A stretch of DNA of 64,000 nt from Cephalopachus bancanus. Its lineage: Eukaryota > Chordata > Mammalia > Primates > Tarsiidae. The number at the start of each line of letters is the position of its first letter. Position 1 is the stretch's first letter. Position numbers and translations under genes: made by a program. Under the pieces are notes generated by a model. That model was given only the letters and a program-made list of their open reading frames with translations. It made no database searches and had not been told where the DNA came from. The stretch spans positions 5,446,501-5,510,500 of the forward strand of contig JAPVLO010000073.1 in NCBI GenBank assembly GCA_027257055.1, given 5' to 3'. Positions 11,304-24,499 of the stretch are shown here, piece by piece.

Positions 11304-11719
11304 CAGCTAAAGGCATGGGCCTATCAGTGAGGCGATTGATTGGCACTTAGCACCAATAAGTTGGAGGTATTGTGGTGTGTGTTTCAATTTTAGGATGTGA
11401 GTGTTTTTGCTCTAGTCTTAGGGATTGCAGGGAGTTTGTTACCGAAGGGCGTGTTTGTGCTCCAGTCCCAGAAGCTTGTAGGAAGTTTGTTACTTTGTTA
11501 CTGGGACCCATACTCTGCTTGCCTATTTGTTTTGTAACTACCTCCTTTCTCACCAGCAAGATCTTTCTGAGAGATACAGCAACTGTAGAAATGTCGGCTG
11601 CCACTACATTGGAACCTTTGGAAAGACACTGTGCTAATCCCAAAGATGCTGGACCAACGGGATTCACTTTGCTTTGTTGTGAAATACCAACACAACCAGA
11701 TTCTTGGATGTCATGATGA

Positions 11720-12012
11720 AATTAGTTCATTTCTTTCTCTTCTTGTACTTACACAGCTAGTCCTATCTCTCATTTTTTCACCTTTCCTCATTTTCACTTG
11801 GCCCATTTGGTCCCATGTCCATCTTCTGAGCTTCTTACCTTTGATTGTTTAGGCCTGGTCTTAGTTGCCAATGAATTTTAGAGTTCTTAGAAGCTAGCTT
11901 CTCTACTCACAGTCCTCTTTCTAGAAGACATATCTCTTATCTATCTCTTGACCCTGCCATCAGCTCGATTTCAATCTTCCCACCTCTAGAACTGAGAAAT
12001 AATACGTTTCTG
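11720..12012. other. Pyrimidine-rich intergenic DNA
   Basis: No gene seen; T/C-rich text with short frames only. Confidence 0.4.
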
Positions 12013-12140
12013 TTGGTTTTTTTTTTAATTTTTATTTTTTAATTTAAATATGTGGGGTACAATTCAGGGTTAGGTATACAAATGTTCATTATGCAGGTAC
12101 CTTTGTTGATGAGGTATTCCCCCCAACCCCTAGAATACCT
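12013..12140 (-). mobile_element. LINE-1 3'-end fragment (5'-truncated)
   Basis: A T-run (12016-12026, then T-rich to 12045) is the reversed poly(A) tail. It is followed by 'tgtggggtacaattcaggg' and 'ttcattatgcaggtacc', the LINE-1 3' UTR terminus shared with copies near 41690 and 49050. Only about 120 bases of the element are present. Confidence 0.8.
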
Positions 12141-12860
12141 AGTTAGTTGTATTGCTTATAGCAGCCCTAGGAAATTTAAACAACATTTGAAACAGTTCTG
12201 TCTCCTACACCAAACAAGAGAGTTGTTCTCCCAGGCTCAACAATTTCACTGTATTTGTTACCGCTATCCACTCTATTATTCACCAAAAACAATGGAAATC
12301 ACCTTTTATGCGTTTCCTATCATTTTCTGCACCCACATTTTAACCAGTATCTGTGAGATCTTCTTATTCATACAGCACATATTTTTTAAATAACTGAATA
12401 TACCAGACATTATTATAGGCAGAAGAGATATAACTGGGATTAAAACAAATGATTGTTTGTCCTTATACTTTTTTGACTAGGGAAACTAGGCACAAATCAA
12501 GTATAAGTAATCAAGAAACATAAATGTACAAGAAATATTAAAAAACAATAAATGATAGCATGTAAAATTTAGTGATGGCATAAAAAAGTGTGAGATAAGA
12601 GGTGGCAATGAGTTATGGTAGACTTAAGAATGATAGCCATGTGACATGTTAGAGCGAATGTTACAGCAAGTGGAAAGGGAAGGTGGAAAAATGTTGCCAT
12701 TTTAAAGAAAAGGAGAACATTCATAGAACAAGAATAAGCAAATGGGAAAGAGTTTCCAGGTTCTGAGAAGGGGCTAAATTGGGCTCTTTTTTTCCACAGG
12801 AAACAATACTTTATTATAAAACTACTTGGTTACATAGGCCTCCTATCTATCTTTCTTTTT
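12141..12860. other. Intergenic DNA with possible L2-like trace
   Basis: The text around 12395-12480 ('ataccagacattattatagg') weakly resembles the L2/MIR3 'tgccaggcactgttctagg' region. No gene seen. Confidence 0.3.
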
Positions 12861-13085
12861 CCCCCCACTACTATTTCCTGGTCCAAACCACTGTCATGCT
12901 CTCTTTGTTGACTACTTCAAAAACTACCTATTGGCCTCCCATTTCTTCTCTTTCACCCCTTCCAGCCTCTGCATAGCAACCACGGTCATGTCTAAATATG
13001 TCAATTGAACTAAAACCCTACTCTATGTAAAATCCCCCAGTGACTTTCTATTGTGGTTCATAAAAAATCCAACACCTTATCATAA
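12861..13085 (+). repeat. L2-like LINE remnant
   Basis: 'ctaaaaccctactctatg', 'ccagtgactttctattg' and 'aaaaaatccaacacctta' follow the order of the L2-type 3' region 'cttaaaaccc..cagtggcttcc..aaatccaaactcctta'. Strongly diverged. Confidence 0.5.
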
Positions 13086-15675
13086 CTAGACAATGACCAA
13101 ATGAGTTAAGAACTTAATATAAGTACCAGGAGCAGAACATGTGAAGGACTCAGTGGGAGTTAATGTCTTCCTATATAGATGTGACATAGCATTATTCCAC
13201 ATTTGGACTGGATTATCGTTTTCTTCTCTAGAGGGCTCTGGTGAAGACACAAATAACCCTGGTATGAAAGACAACTGTGACACCTGGGTCATAAGCTTAC
13301 ATATTCACAGAGCCCAGAATAAAAAGTGAATTAGGCTACACTCTAAATAAAAAATAAGGAATAATGGAGACTGGAGAAATGGAGTATCGATGCAGCATCA
13401 AAAGGGGAATGCTGCTAGTTAGTTTCAACTGTGTGTTCTCATGTGGGGCTGCAGCTCATGGTTGCCAGATTTTAATTTTTTTTCTTCTAAGAGAAGTCAG
13501 AAATCATAATTCTATAAGAAATGTATGGATTTCTAAATATTGGCATTTAATTCAATTTTTAACTGTGCAGGCCCCAAAGAACTCATGTACACCTAGATCC
13601 AACAATTAGCTGCTAGCTTATTGCTTTTAAAAATCTGGAATAGAAAAAAAAAAAAAGGCTGTGATGAAATGTTCCACAAGACCGGTACCTTTTGATGAGA
13701 GCATGAGAAAGAGAATTACACCATCTAATTTTGCTCAGAGAGCAGATCTAAGGTCTTGAGCTAGATATCAAATAATTCTGATTGGTTGTTTCTCAAGTAG
13801 TACAAATCACACATTCTCAATATGTACATAAGCCAGTCACTATTCTAGAGGTGTTACACATATTTACTTTAAAATTACACTGAAAGATGAACTATTTTTA
13901 TCTCTTTTCATGATGCAGAAACTGAAAAACAGATAAACTGAGAAAAAGATTTCCTCCAGAAAAGAATTTAAAAAGACAACAGAGAAGGTTGCCATGGGGC
14001 AGAGGAGCACTGTGGGAGTGAGGGACGAGGCTAGTTTTCCCAGCATCAGTCTTGCTCAGCATCCTCTAATGATTACCAGTACCAGTGGGCCATTTCTAGG
14101 AATTTTCAATACATTGTGTAATGGGCCCATCAAGCTTTGATAATAAACAGGCCAGCTTGTGGGCTGTTTAGCTTATATATATTGTCATCTTCCTTCCCTC
14201 ATCTTCATGCGGTCCACAGGAGCCCATCTGTTCCATCACCACCCACAAAAGGGTGTTACTCCATCCCCAGGGAGTGCTGAGCCAGAAGACTACAATGACA
14301 TCACGGAGATTGTTTTTTAAAAAATAAAATTTATACAGAAAATGCATTTTCAGCAAGAATTCTGTCAGGTCACAGCTGTTTCAGTGAGTCATCCATCACT
14401 CTAAGGACTATCCCACAAGGACCAAAGCAATAAAATCCCACACACAAGAGAATAAATAAAGTTATGCTAACTCAAAGATGCCTCCCATCAAATATTTGCA
14501 GGAAACTTCCACACTGCTTAAGTGAAGAATAGGCAGCAATGCTGCATCAACACATTATACTTTTAAAAAAACTCTGAAAATATGAGAATTATGAAAATGA
14601 ATGATGACTTCTGTGTAGAAAGTACTGCGTTTGGAATACACTTTCCCTTGCCAAGTAGAAACAAAAGAGTCAATAAGCTGAATTGCGTTTAATAGTACCC
14701 ACCAACAGACCTTTAATAGGCCTTGTAGAAGGAATAGACAGTAGTCAAAATAGTAAAATTTGAGTTTTGTCCAAAAGTTCTAACATTCCCAAAATATGTT
14801 GTCTGTTGTGGAATTTGTGGAATTTGTCCAATTGTCTGTTGTGGAATTTCTGAATTTTCTGTTCTATTGGGATAAGACATTATGCCTATGAAAAATAGTA
14901 ATGGTCACAGATTATATTAGCACATGTTGATGTATTATTCTCTTATAAAATGTAGTCTTTGTTGGAGTTTTAAGTGGAGACCTTGGGGAACCTTAGGCAT
15001 TGGATAGACTGACAAAGGTGGTAGGCTATCACCAAGGGAGAAAGAAGATGCCAAATAAAACTTCTCCATTCTGATAAATTTGCCCAGGCTGGTAATGCTG
15101 CTATGCTGGGGTTTTTTTGTTTTTGTTTTTGTTTTGTTGTTGTTTGTTTTGTTTGGGTTTGGCTTTTTGTTTTTAAATAAAATAAGAAAAGAAAGAAAGG
15201 AAAAAGAAAACGAGAATGATTTTTTTAAAAAGAGAAAAATATCAAAGGTCAGTATATATTTTAACTACTTGAGTTGGAATGTCCATGCTACAAAAATCTA
15301 TCTTGCAAGGTAACCTGTTAGATACGTTTTGTCTCTCACTTTGAAACTAAGAAATTTCTTGGAAAACCTGCAAAAAACAAATACATATTTCTCTATCACC
15401 CTCTGGAGTTTTCTCTATCAACAAATACTGATTCAGACTCTTCTTAAATCCATTGAACTTACTATCTCCTTTGATGTCTTTTGGATTATTAGACAATTTT
15501 TCTAGAAAGGTAGTCCTCATCATATATCTTCTCTTTGTTAATTCTGAATGCAGAGACCGTAAGTGATTGGAAAGGTTGAATGAAGGCTCACCTCACCAGA
15601 GGGATAGATGTCTCACAACAGTAGCAATCTATGAACCTTCCTATTCATCTGGCACCAAGTTTATGTTCAATAATC
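13086..15675. other. Intergenic DNA, no gene seen
   Basis: Holds a possible MIR scrap near 13885-13945, a T/G-rich low-complexity tract (15112-15170) and a purine-rich tract after it (15180-15240). The short frames are unremarkable. Confidence 0.4.
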
Positions 15676-15679
15676 TACA

Positions 15680-16010
15680 GCAGTGTTGTCCAGTAAAAAC
15701 ATAATGTAAACCACACATGTAATTTAAAATTTTTTACTAGCAACATTAAAAAAGTAATATATGTTTATTTGTATTTTTAATTTTATCATAGATAAATTAT
15801 CTTATCACTAAATAAAATATTTTACTTTTATGTTTTAAATTTAAACCAATTTATTCAAATGCTTAACAATTCAACAAGCATTAACTATAAAACATAAGGC
15901 TAATGTTTTACCTTCTTTTTTTATACTAAGTCCTCAAATCCAGTGTATATTTTTACACTTACTGCTCATCTCAATTTGTATGCTAAATTTTCAATGGTTA
16001 AAGTATGTAG
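15680..16010 (+). repeat. Probable old non-autonomous DNA transposon
   Basis: Begins 'cagtgttgtccagtaaaa' with 'aaccacacatgtaattt' and 'actagcaacattaaaaaag' following. This order is typical of an old hAT-like repeat whose termini start CAGTG. The right terminus is not clear. Confidence 0.4.
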
Positions 16011-18239
16011 TAGAAGTGTATTTAATGAAAAAGAAGACATTATCTAATTTAAAATATTTAAAATAAATACATATAAATAAATAAAAATAAATTTATTTTA
16101 AAAAATTAAAATGTGTTGCAATTACATAAAATTGAAAATTCATTTCCTCAGTTGCACCAGGCACATTCTGAATGTTCTAGAGTCATTTGTTGGTTACCTA
16201 TTGGGTAGAACAGACCTAAAGAATGAAGTCATGTTGAAGTGTTCACATGAGGGACTCACACTATCATTTCCCAATACCCTTAATGCAGAAAAACATTTAA
16301 GGAAAAATTCTGAACCAAACTCAAGTCAAAACCAAGATAAAATACTTCAGTAGGGGAAAATATCTGTTAGGACAAAGATCTTTTTGCATGATCTAGCCTG
16401 CATATAGAAATGAAAACTATACCAGTTCTGATTTAGACAATATGAAGATATAAGTTCCTACCCATGTGGCTAGACCTACATGCTCCCTCTCTGACACACA
16501 GAGTACAAATTAAAGGAAATCTATTAGCAAATTATAATAAACAATCAATACATTTGTTATTAAAACAGATGGATAGAAAGCTATAGTGTCACTTATAATG
16601 CCTATAAATTTAGCTTATTTATATAATAATGTACTTAATTTGATTTTAAAAGTTTGAAGATAGGCATATATATGAGAAGTCACTTGTTCAGTGACCTAAC
16701 AACATTGGTTTTTCTGCTTTATGATGAAATAATATATACAAGCTTGTGTTCAGCTAAAGCATTTGGAATCTTGCTGATCCTTTAATATGGAACCTAAACC
16801 AGGATTTACCTGGATAAAAAAATATATATATATCATGACTTAAATATTGACCAGGAACATATTAACTCAGATGGTTTGAGTATTGCATTCTTCATTGTTT
16901 TTATCTAGATACTTCATTCCCTTCTATACTCAAACTCTAATACCTCCTGTTCCATATGCACTCAGCTATAAACATTGCTTCTAATTTCACTGAAGAAATT
17001 GAAGCAATAAAAAAAAAATCTCAATAGATCTGACCACTCTTTTTGCTCACTGACTTGAAATTGTGTCTATATACTCTGTGTGAGCAGCCCAAGATACCAG
17101 TTAAGGCCGATGTCCTTTCTTACACATTAGATTCCATCTTTCCTCACTACACTCCAGCAATTTCTTCATTTTTTTCTTAATCAATTAAATTTCCTCTGAC
17201 TAGTAATTAAACTTCATTGGCTTATATACCATAATTTTTCTCATCCAAATAGAAAGGGTCTCTTTGCACAAAACGCCCTCAGTCTATTTCCTTATTTAAT
17301 TGCAACCTACTATAGCAAAACTCTTCAGAATTGTCTGACCTCACTGTCTCCAAGTTCTTTTGTCCTATTCGTTCCTAATCTCAACCCTTCTGAATGAATT
17401 TTACCCCTACAACTTCACCAAAGTTGTTCTTTTTTCCTAGTGGCCACCATATTGCTAATCCAAAGATAAATTCTCAGTTAAATATTTTTATTTCAGGAAA
17501 CCACAATCTCTTGATTTTTCTTTTATTTCACAAATTTCTTTACACTTAACATTCTTTTCCACTAGTTCTTCCACTTTTCCACACACTCTGGACATTAAAG
17601 CACCATAGCTTTCAGTCCTTGGAACTATTTTTCATCTAGGTTCATGGTTTAAACTATTATATCGATGGGAAACAATCACCTTGATGCATTCAGCACTCTT
17701 TCCTACACTCCAGGCTTATACGTCCAACTGAAAGGTTGACTTATCCACTTAGATGTTTCAAAAGCATCTCAACTTAAAACCAGACTATTGATCTTCCTCC
17801 CTAAGATATTCCTTTGATCATCAATAACAAATCATTTTACTAGCTACTCAGACAAATATCTTCAAAGTACTCCTTGACTCCTCATTCTTTCCTACTCCGT
17901 GTCCAACTTATTGCTTTATTTTATATTTATTTGATTACTGAACAGTTAAATTTTTTCCAAATGAATATTAATTCTCTTTATCTATTAAACTATTGTTCAT
18001 ATTCCTGATACCTTTTCCTTTTGAAATTTTGCTTTTTCAGTTATTTTTATTGGTATGGAGCAGTTCTTTTTGTCCAGAATTGTTTTATTGTATTTTTGTG
18101 TTTTATAAATAGAATAGCATCATTATTTAGAAAGATGAATTATATATTTGTATATGCATGTATATATGATCCCAAATCCTACTATCCTGCTGAGAAGACA
18201 CCCTCCCTCATATATAAACATATATGTCTATGTATGTAA
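16011..18239. other. AT-rich intergenic DNA with repeat traces
   Basis: Contains an AT-only stretch (16040-16115). The tract 17100-17960 is C/T-rich and may be an ancient LINE, but I cannot assign it. Open frames are short and unremarkable. Confidence 0.35.
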
Positions 18240-19120
18240 AGTACACATATACTCCATTTCAGTGTATATTTCTTAAGAACAAGAGTGCTCTTTTGCATAA
18301 CCAAAACACAACTATCAAAAATTGGAATATTTAACATTGACATAATGCTATTATCTAAGCCACAGTTTATATTCAAAATTGTGCCAATTTTTCTAATACC
18401 TACTTATTTTTTCCAATATGATATGTAATCTAGAACCACGCATTGCAGCTAGTTGTCATGTTTTTATAGACTCATTTAATCTTGTATAACTTTCACCCTT
18501 TTCTTGTTTGTCTTGACCTTAACATTTTCTGAAAAGTATAGCCCAGTTACTTTGTAGACTGTCTCTCAATGTGAATACATCTGACATTTCCTCGTTAGAA
18601 TCAGCTGGTATATTTTTGTCAAGAATACTACAGACACTATGCATCCTTCTTAGTATCAGGAGAAACATGAGTTTGGTCTGTCCTAATACTAACAATGTTA
18701 ACTTAGATCTTTAACTTAAAGTGGTGTGTATTAAGTTTCTTTACCTTGCCCTACAGTAGCTGATTTCTAGATAATTAATACATTGGGGGGGCACTTCATA
18801 TTATATAAACTGTCTCTCACCAAGATGTCTTTCATCTACCAGTTTTAGTAGGCACTGATGATATTCTAATCCTTTTATTTCTTCTATATTTATTCGTTAC
18901 TATTCTACTGAAGGAAGAGTTTTTCTTTACTTCTTTTTTTTGTATTTTTATCTATATCATGTACAAATAGATTCTTATTTTATAATCTATTCTGTCATTA
19001 TTTCAGTTGATTCTAAAATTATCCCAGATTTGAGCAGAAGAAGACATTTAAGTTGGCTCCTTTGTCCTTTGGTTAGATCCCCCATCATTTTTGGAGCACA
19101 TTAATACTTTCTAGTGCATC
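18240..19120 (-). repeat. Old LINE-1 (L1M-type) 3' region
   Basis: The text from 'cagtgtatatttcttaag' through 'ggaatatttaacattgac', 'gttgtcatgtttttatag' and 'ctgacatttcctcgttag' runs parallel, in order and orientation, to the block at 39340-39780. That block abuts old minus-strand LINE-1 ORF2 sequence, which identifies both as parts of the same L1M-type element. Confidence 0.6.
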
Positions 19121-19166
19121 AAGGTCCAAGTTTGCCTTGCATCCTTCATGAATCAGTGTTTCATCA

Positions 19167-19216
19167 GTGTTTTTCTCCAAAGTGTTTTTCTCCAAAGTGT
19201 TTTTCTCCAAAGTGTC
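19167..19216. repeat. 15-bp minisatellite, about 3.3 copies
   Basis: Unit 'gtgtttttctccaaa' is repeated perfectly at 19167-19181, 19182-19196 and 19197-19211, with a partial fourth copy. Confidence 0.95.
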
Positions 19217-20715
19217 CTTTGGTGGCCAAAGAGAATTAGTTATTTATTTTTATTTTAACTACTTTTAATCTCTTACTTTTTTGCTTCCTTTTAGATTTTA
19301 AAAAATATGTTCCTATTATTTTTTATTTTTGTTCATGCATATTTGATTTTGACTATGTTTGTGAACTAATATGTTAAGCCAATACTCCCACCAAGACTGC
19401 TAAAGCTGGATTAAATATTTTTTAAAAGCTATTTGAAAGCATTATATAAATTCAGAAATTAGCAAGGACCAGTGGGGTCAATGTTTCAGAGAGGAGAAAC
19501 ATCTGAATAAGTGAACCTGATATTCTGCCTCTGGAGACATTTTCCAAATCATAGCCCACATCTGAGAGGCTGAGAAGTTAAGCAAAAAATAGTAGGCAGA
19601 AGGCTGAAAAGGTCAACAGAGCTTCCAAAAATCTTATAATGCTGGAAAAAATAAAACTTACAGATTATAAATCATAAGGAGGAAAGGTATTTGATAAATA
19701 GACCAGTATTTCATTGGGACCATTGAAGATTTACAACTGAGCTACAGAACCAATTCTGAGTGGAAAACAAACAAATAAACTTCACTCTTGCCCCACAATC
19801 AATACAGAAGACTTCTGTGACCAAATGTGTGGGGTTTTCTTCCTCACAAACAGCAAGCAAGCAAACAACTCTATAGCAGATACCAGTTGGGTATCTTCTA
19901 GCTCAATTCTGACACTAAATTTGGGTTCTCACAACCCCTTCCTTGGTTTTGATTAATATGCTAGAGTGGTTCACAGAAGTCAGGTTTACAAGTTATTACA
20001 AAGGATACAGATGAAGAGATGCATAGGGTGAGGTATGGAAGAAGTTACATGGAGCTTGGAGAGAGTAAGGTCGAACTAGAAATAAAATACCCTTCACAAA
20101 TACAAACATAAGAATTAGTTCAATACTCTCTCAATTTAAGATGATCGACTCTTTCATTAACTTTCTGTTAGAGCAAAAGTAAATTCTACATGGAGAATCC
20201 TCACATCATCAGAACTTCAAATTATCTTTACAATAATTCACAATCAGTGTTTTTTACACAAATAAAAAATTTTGTCATATAAAAGTTAAGACCAAATGAC
20301 CAACACATAAAGAAAGTGCCTTTAGTAAAAATAGGCCCATGTGATCCTAACATTAAATTTAATTAGATTCTAAAATAAATAATATATTAAAATAATATGT
20401 TTGATACACTAGAGAACAAGTCAGAGAATTTTAGCTGAGACCTAGAGTCTATGAAATAGAATCAAATGACAAATGAAAGAATAAAAAATAAAAGGACTAA
20501 AATTAAGACTCAATAAGTAAGCTTAACAGAAGATGATTCAAGGTAAGGATTGGTGAACTAGGTTCATGATCAGAAGAAAATATCCACACCTAAGGACAGA
20601 ATAGGAAGAAAGAAATGTAGTGTAAACAGAGCCTGGAACTCCAGGTTGTCCCCTGTAAGCTAGAATCACAATGAGAACTACTTGTTGAAAGCTGAGATGT
20701 AAAAAGTGGGAAAGG
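19217..20715. other. Intergenic DNA, no gene seen
   Basis: AT-rich, with short frames only and no repeat that I can name. Confidence 0.4.
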
Positions 20716-20719
20716 GGTT

Positions 20720-21042
20720 TGCAACAATATGGGTAAAACTGGAGGCCATTATCTTAAGTGAAACCACTTAGAAACAGAAAGAAAAATGTTGCATGCTCTC
20801 ACTTATAAGTGAAAGATAAATAATGTGTACATATAGACATAGAATATGGAATGATAGACACTGAAGACTCAGAAGGGTGGGAGGATGGGAAAGGATGAAT
20901 GATGAGAAACTGTCTGATTGGTACAATGCATGTTATTACTTGGGGGATGGATACACTAAAATCCCAGATGTCATTACTAAGCAATGTAACCATGTAACAA
21001 AATAATACTTGTACCCCTTAAATGTATACCGCCTAAAAAAAA
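20720..21042 (+). mobile_element. LINE-1 3' end (older L1, plus strand)
   Basis: 'aacaatatgggtaaaactgg', 'cttataagtgaaagataaat', 'tagacactgaagactcagaa' and 'accatgtaacaaaataatac' follow in order the end of ORF2 and the 3' UTR of older primate L1s. It ends in 'cctaaaaaaa', the poly(A) tail. Confidence 0.8.
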
Positions 21043-22010
21043 TGGGAAGAAATTTCCAAACAGGAGAGAAAGTCCTTGTCCTGGCTTCTCTTCTTTGCCC
21101 ATCCTTCAGTTTTTCAGGTAACCAACAGGGAAACCGAGTGATGCACAGTGGAGCTTGGGAAATGTAATTCCCAATGTTAAAATGGGGGTGGGAGAAACAA
21201 ACCATCAGATATAAAAAGCAAACCATTAGTTAATCTGCACAGATGCTAGCTTTCCAAATTACCAGAGATGAAACTAACATTCCCCACCTCCTACTTCTGT
21301 ACTTACTTTTGATCATTTTAACAGGAAGCTGAGAAAAAATAGTTTGATGATTATGCTCACAATGAAATCTTACACAGTTTTCTAAAACAGAGATTATTTT
21401 GAAAAACAATATTGAGATTAGTTCAAAATGACTACTGAATCAAACGTTTTTAACTGAGCTGATGAAGTAAAGTTATCTTCTGACTATTTGAGGACCAAAA
21501 TATGCAAAACTAGTCTGTGTTCATAGATAAAACATATGAGTACACCTTTTCTCACTGAAAGAACTTCCACTTATTTTAGCTTTTGGTGTTTACTTTGTGG
21601 AATTGGACACCTGTAAAAACATAGCTTCTCACAAGAAAATGGTCCAATGTATTTCAAAAAGAAGTCTTCATTTTTTTTGTAAATTATGTATTACCCTCTT
21701 TAGCACCAAATATTAAATTTTGGTAGAAACTAAAATGTCACCCAGAAGTTTTTGACTTGAAATAATTAGGAGGAAATTATTTCAAGTTAAATTGCTTTTC
21801 AAGCAATAAAAGAAAGATTGGAACAACCTTGAGAATTGACTAAATATACTAAATGAGCTCTTTAAAATGAATTAGCAATCAAAAATCAGGTTATTCCTGC
21901 TTTTGCATAACTGTTGCTATTGTTAGTAGGTAATGAGTTTAAGAATGTCCTCTTTGAATTAGGACTGGGACTGTAAGTTGTATCATTGAATAAAGGGTAA
22001 TTATACTGTC
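21043..22010. other. Intergenic DNA, no gene seen
   Basis: A 96-codon minus-strand frame (20936-21226) overlaps the L1 tail and has no recognisable domain. Confidence 0.4.
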
Positions 22011-22011
22011 A

Positions 22012-22125
22012 AATGTATTCAGTCATGAGCACCTGCCACACACTAGTCATAGTAATAAGCATGACACAAAAATGAATAAGGCAGTTTCTACTCTCACATT
22101 GAACACAATCTAGTGAAAAGGATTG
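22012..22125 (-). repeat. L2/MIR3-like remnant
   Basis: 'gagcacctgccacacacta', 'aaaaatgaataaggca' and 'cacaatctagtgaaaagg' parallel the common L2/MIR3 order 'gagcacctactatgtgcc..gatgaataag..cacagtctag'. Confidence 0.5.
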
Positions 22126-22830
22126 ATTACTGATAGATATTGTTCTATGAGGTATAATTAGTAAAGTTTAATGAAAGATGCATAAATGCTATGAGTTTTT
22201 TTGAAGAATTCATATACAATATGACATTGAGCATAAATATGGGGATTTTAGAATGTTCATAATACATTGAGGATTTGTATGGATAGGAGTACAGATATGA
22301 ATAGACAAATAGAATTCTATAAAGAAAATAATCAATTGTTAAAGTAGTCACTCAGAAGTTATGAGATTATGACTAATTTATTATGTATTTCTTAAAACAT
22401 TTCTATATTTTTCAAATTATTTTCGTTTTTTTATTTCATTGTGAGAATGGATTACATTTAAAATGTATAAAAAATCGGAACTGTTTAACAATGATCTATC
22501 TCCTTAAAAAGGCATTGTTTTATTCTAAGGTAGAATTTGGCAAGTCAAACCCAACCTGCACTCTGTTTTTTGTTTTATGGCCCTGTATGGATAAAGTTTA
22601 CCAAACCGTGCTCTAAATAATAGAATTAATGAATATGTATTTCATCAAGACCCTTTACTTTTCTCTATTTGTGAAGAGCCAAGCAAAAATCACTAAGATA
22701 CACTACTTAGCCTTTGGAGTTCAGAAATTGCCTAAAGGCCACTTATTCAAGCTAGAGGTAACCTTTTTGAACAGTACTTTATGTCATAGGGTTTATATGA
22801 ATTAATGCATTTAATTCAAAAATCAATATC
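22126..22830. other. AT-rich intergenic DNA, no gene seen
   Basis: Only short chance frames. Confidence 0.4.
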
Positions 22831-22831
22831 A

Positions 22832-22950
22832 TGCAGCATATTATTCTTTATTCCACTATTAATGATAATAAAACTGAGGCACGGAGAAGTCATACCCATG
22901 ACAAGGAGCAGAGCCAAAAACTGAATCCAGGTAAACTATCTCAAGGCCAC
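22832..22950 (-). repeat. MIR SINE remnant
   Basis: 'ataaaactgaggcacggaga', then 'cagagccaaaaactgaatcc', corresponds to the 'gaaactgaggcacagaga..cagagccaggattcgaaccc' segment of MIR in reverse orientation. Confidence 0.7.
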
Positions 22951-24380
22951 GGTGCAACCTTCCCATGTGAGGAAATCTATAATTATATTCATCTCCTGAA
23001 TGTAATGGAAGTTGGCCCTGAAATCAGCCTTTATGAGGTAGTGGTCTAAGAAGTCGTCACCAAACTTGACTTCTATTTCTAATTGAAAGTAAAATGCCAC
23101 TATAATCACCTCTATAGATCAAAACTTTCCTCTACACTTTGACTGTATATTCTGGGTAAATGGACTTGGTAGAGTGCTCTGAGTTGACAGAATATACATA
23201 AAGATGAGATATTGTCTTACCCTAGGGATTTTCTATTTGAAGAAGTTAATAAATTCCATAGGCTTGCAAACTGAAGTGATTAGAAGTATTCTCTTATTAA
23301 GAATTTACTCCTGGTTAATGGTAATAAAGAAAATGAATTATTATGATATTTATGTGGATAATGCATGTCTTTCTATGAAGCTTTTTATCACCTTTATGAT
23401 AATCAAGTAGAATAATAATGTGACTTTAAAATCCTTTACTTGCTATTTCTATGTTCAACTTTTGAACTGAAAGCATACTAGATAAAAAGAACAGTACAAC
23501 ACCAAACTGTGTTCCATTTTCTAAACTCTCGGCTACTGACACAATAGAAATATCAAAAGTGCTTTAATTTGTTTATGTCATTTGAGTTTTTCTAATTTTA
23601 TAGTCCATTGATGTTAATTATGAAGTAAGCAACTAAAACACTTCTTTTCGAGTAATAGAAATTGCTTTTTAAGAAGTGTGAGTATGGTACTCAGCCAAAC
23701 TATTTGATGGGTTATGTTTGCATTTTTCCTGTCTATACTGATATCATAGATACAAACTCCATCCTGGTGATTATTTAAATGTGCTCTGATGATTCCTTTG
23801 TAGACAAGACACAAAGTTTGGCATTAAAATATAAAGTCATGAAAAAAAATCATCCATTGCAGAGTTTAAGAAATACCTTTTTGAAGCATTGCTAGTATAA
23901 TGTTTGCAACATATAACCATGATCAAAAATTTCTGAGGGACATAATTACCAAGACATGTATTTTTCAGTATTTTTTCAATAAAGTAACTTACATTGTATT
24001 GTTATCCTCATCATTTTCAAAGTCATTTGAATAATGTAAAAGACAATCTGTCAAATTTCTGTGACTCACAAAATAGGTTGTGTTAGTAAGATACATTTCC
24101 TTCTATGTCTGGTTCCAGTAGAGTTGTAAGTCTTTGTTTAAGGGATTTCTTTGGTGCTTGTGCCTATGAGAAGTTTTGTCCTTGTAATATAAACCTCTTT
24201 AGGGATTAAAAAAAACCTTTCAAATACCTGTGTTATTCCAAAACAACTCTTTGATTCCCAAATCATTTTTCATGACTTATAAGCGATCTCATATGCATAC
24301 CATGAGTGCTCACTATTCGCTTGCTTACTTGTCTGAAACCAAAGATAATTCTGACAGCCAGTAATGACATTTTCAAAATG
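22951..24380. other. AT-rich intergenic DNA, no gene seen
   Basis: No recognisable repeat or gene; the frames are short. Confidence 0.4.
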
Positions 24381-24385
24381 GTCTA

Positions 24386-24450
24386 GGTTTAATTATTATG
24401 GAATTTGAAGAGACTTAGATTTCAATGCATTTAAATTAACATTATTATTA
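24386..24450 (+). repeat. Inverted-repeat arm (left)
   Basis: About 65 bases whose reverse complement recurs at 26145-26209 at roughly 90% identity. The core 'ggaatttgaagagacttaga' is identical in both arms. It lies 50 bases left of the first direct-repeat copy. Confidence 0.85.
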
Positions 24451-24499
24451 CACTTGCTCTTTTCTTAAACCCTGTCATCATCAACATATTCCTGTCAAC

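Larger units (their letters stand above)
10600..11700 (-). mobile_element. Class I (ERV1-like) LTR and adjoining leader, minus strand
   Basis: Read on the minus strand the order is U3, a TATA box (CTATATAAGG, 11199-11208), then R/U5 with a poor poly(A) signal (AGTAAA at 11122-11127) and a GC-rich 3' part. U3 contains inverted CCAAT boxes in a perfect 21-bp tandem pair (11262-11303). A 30-bp tandem repeat lies at 10771-10860. TATA to poly(A) spacing is about 80 bases, as in gammaretroviral LTRs. No gag or pol is visible beside it, so it is probably a solo LTR with some leader. Exact ends and family are uncertain. Confidence 0.6.
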
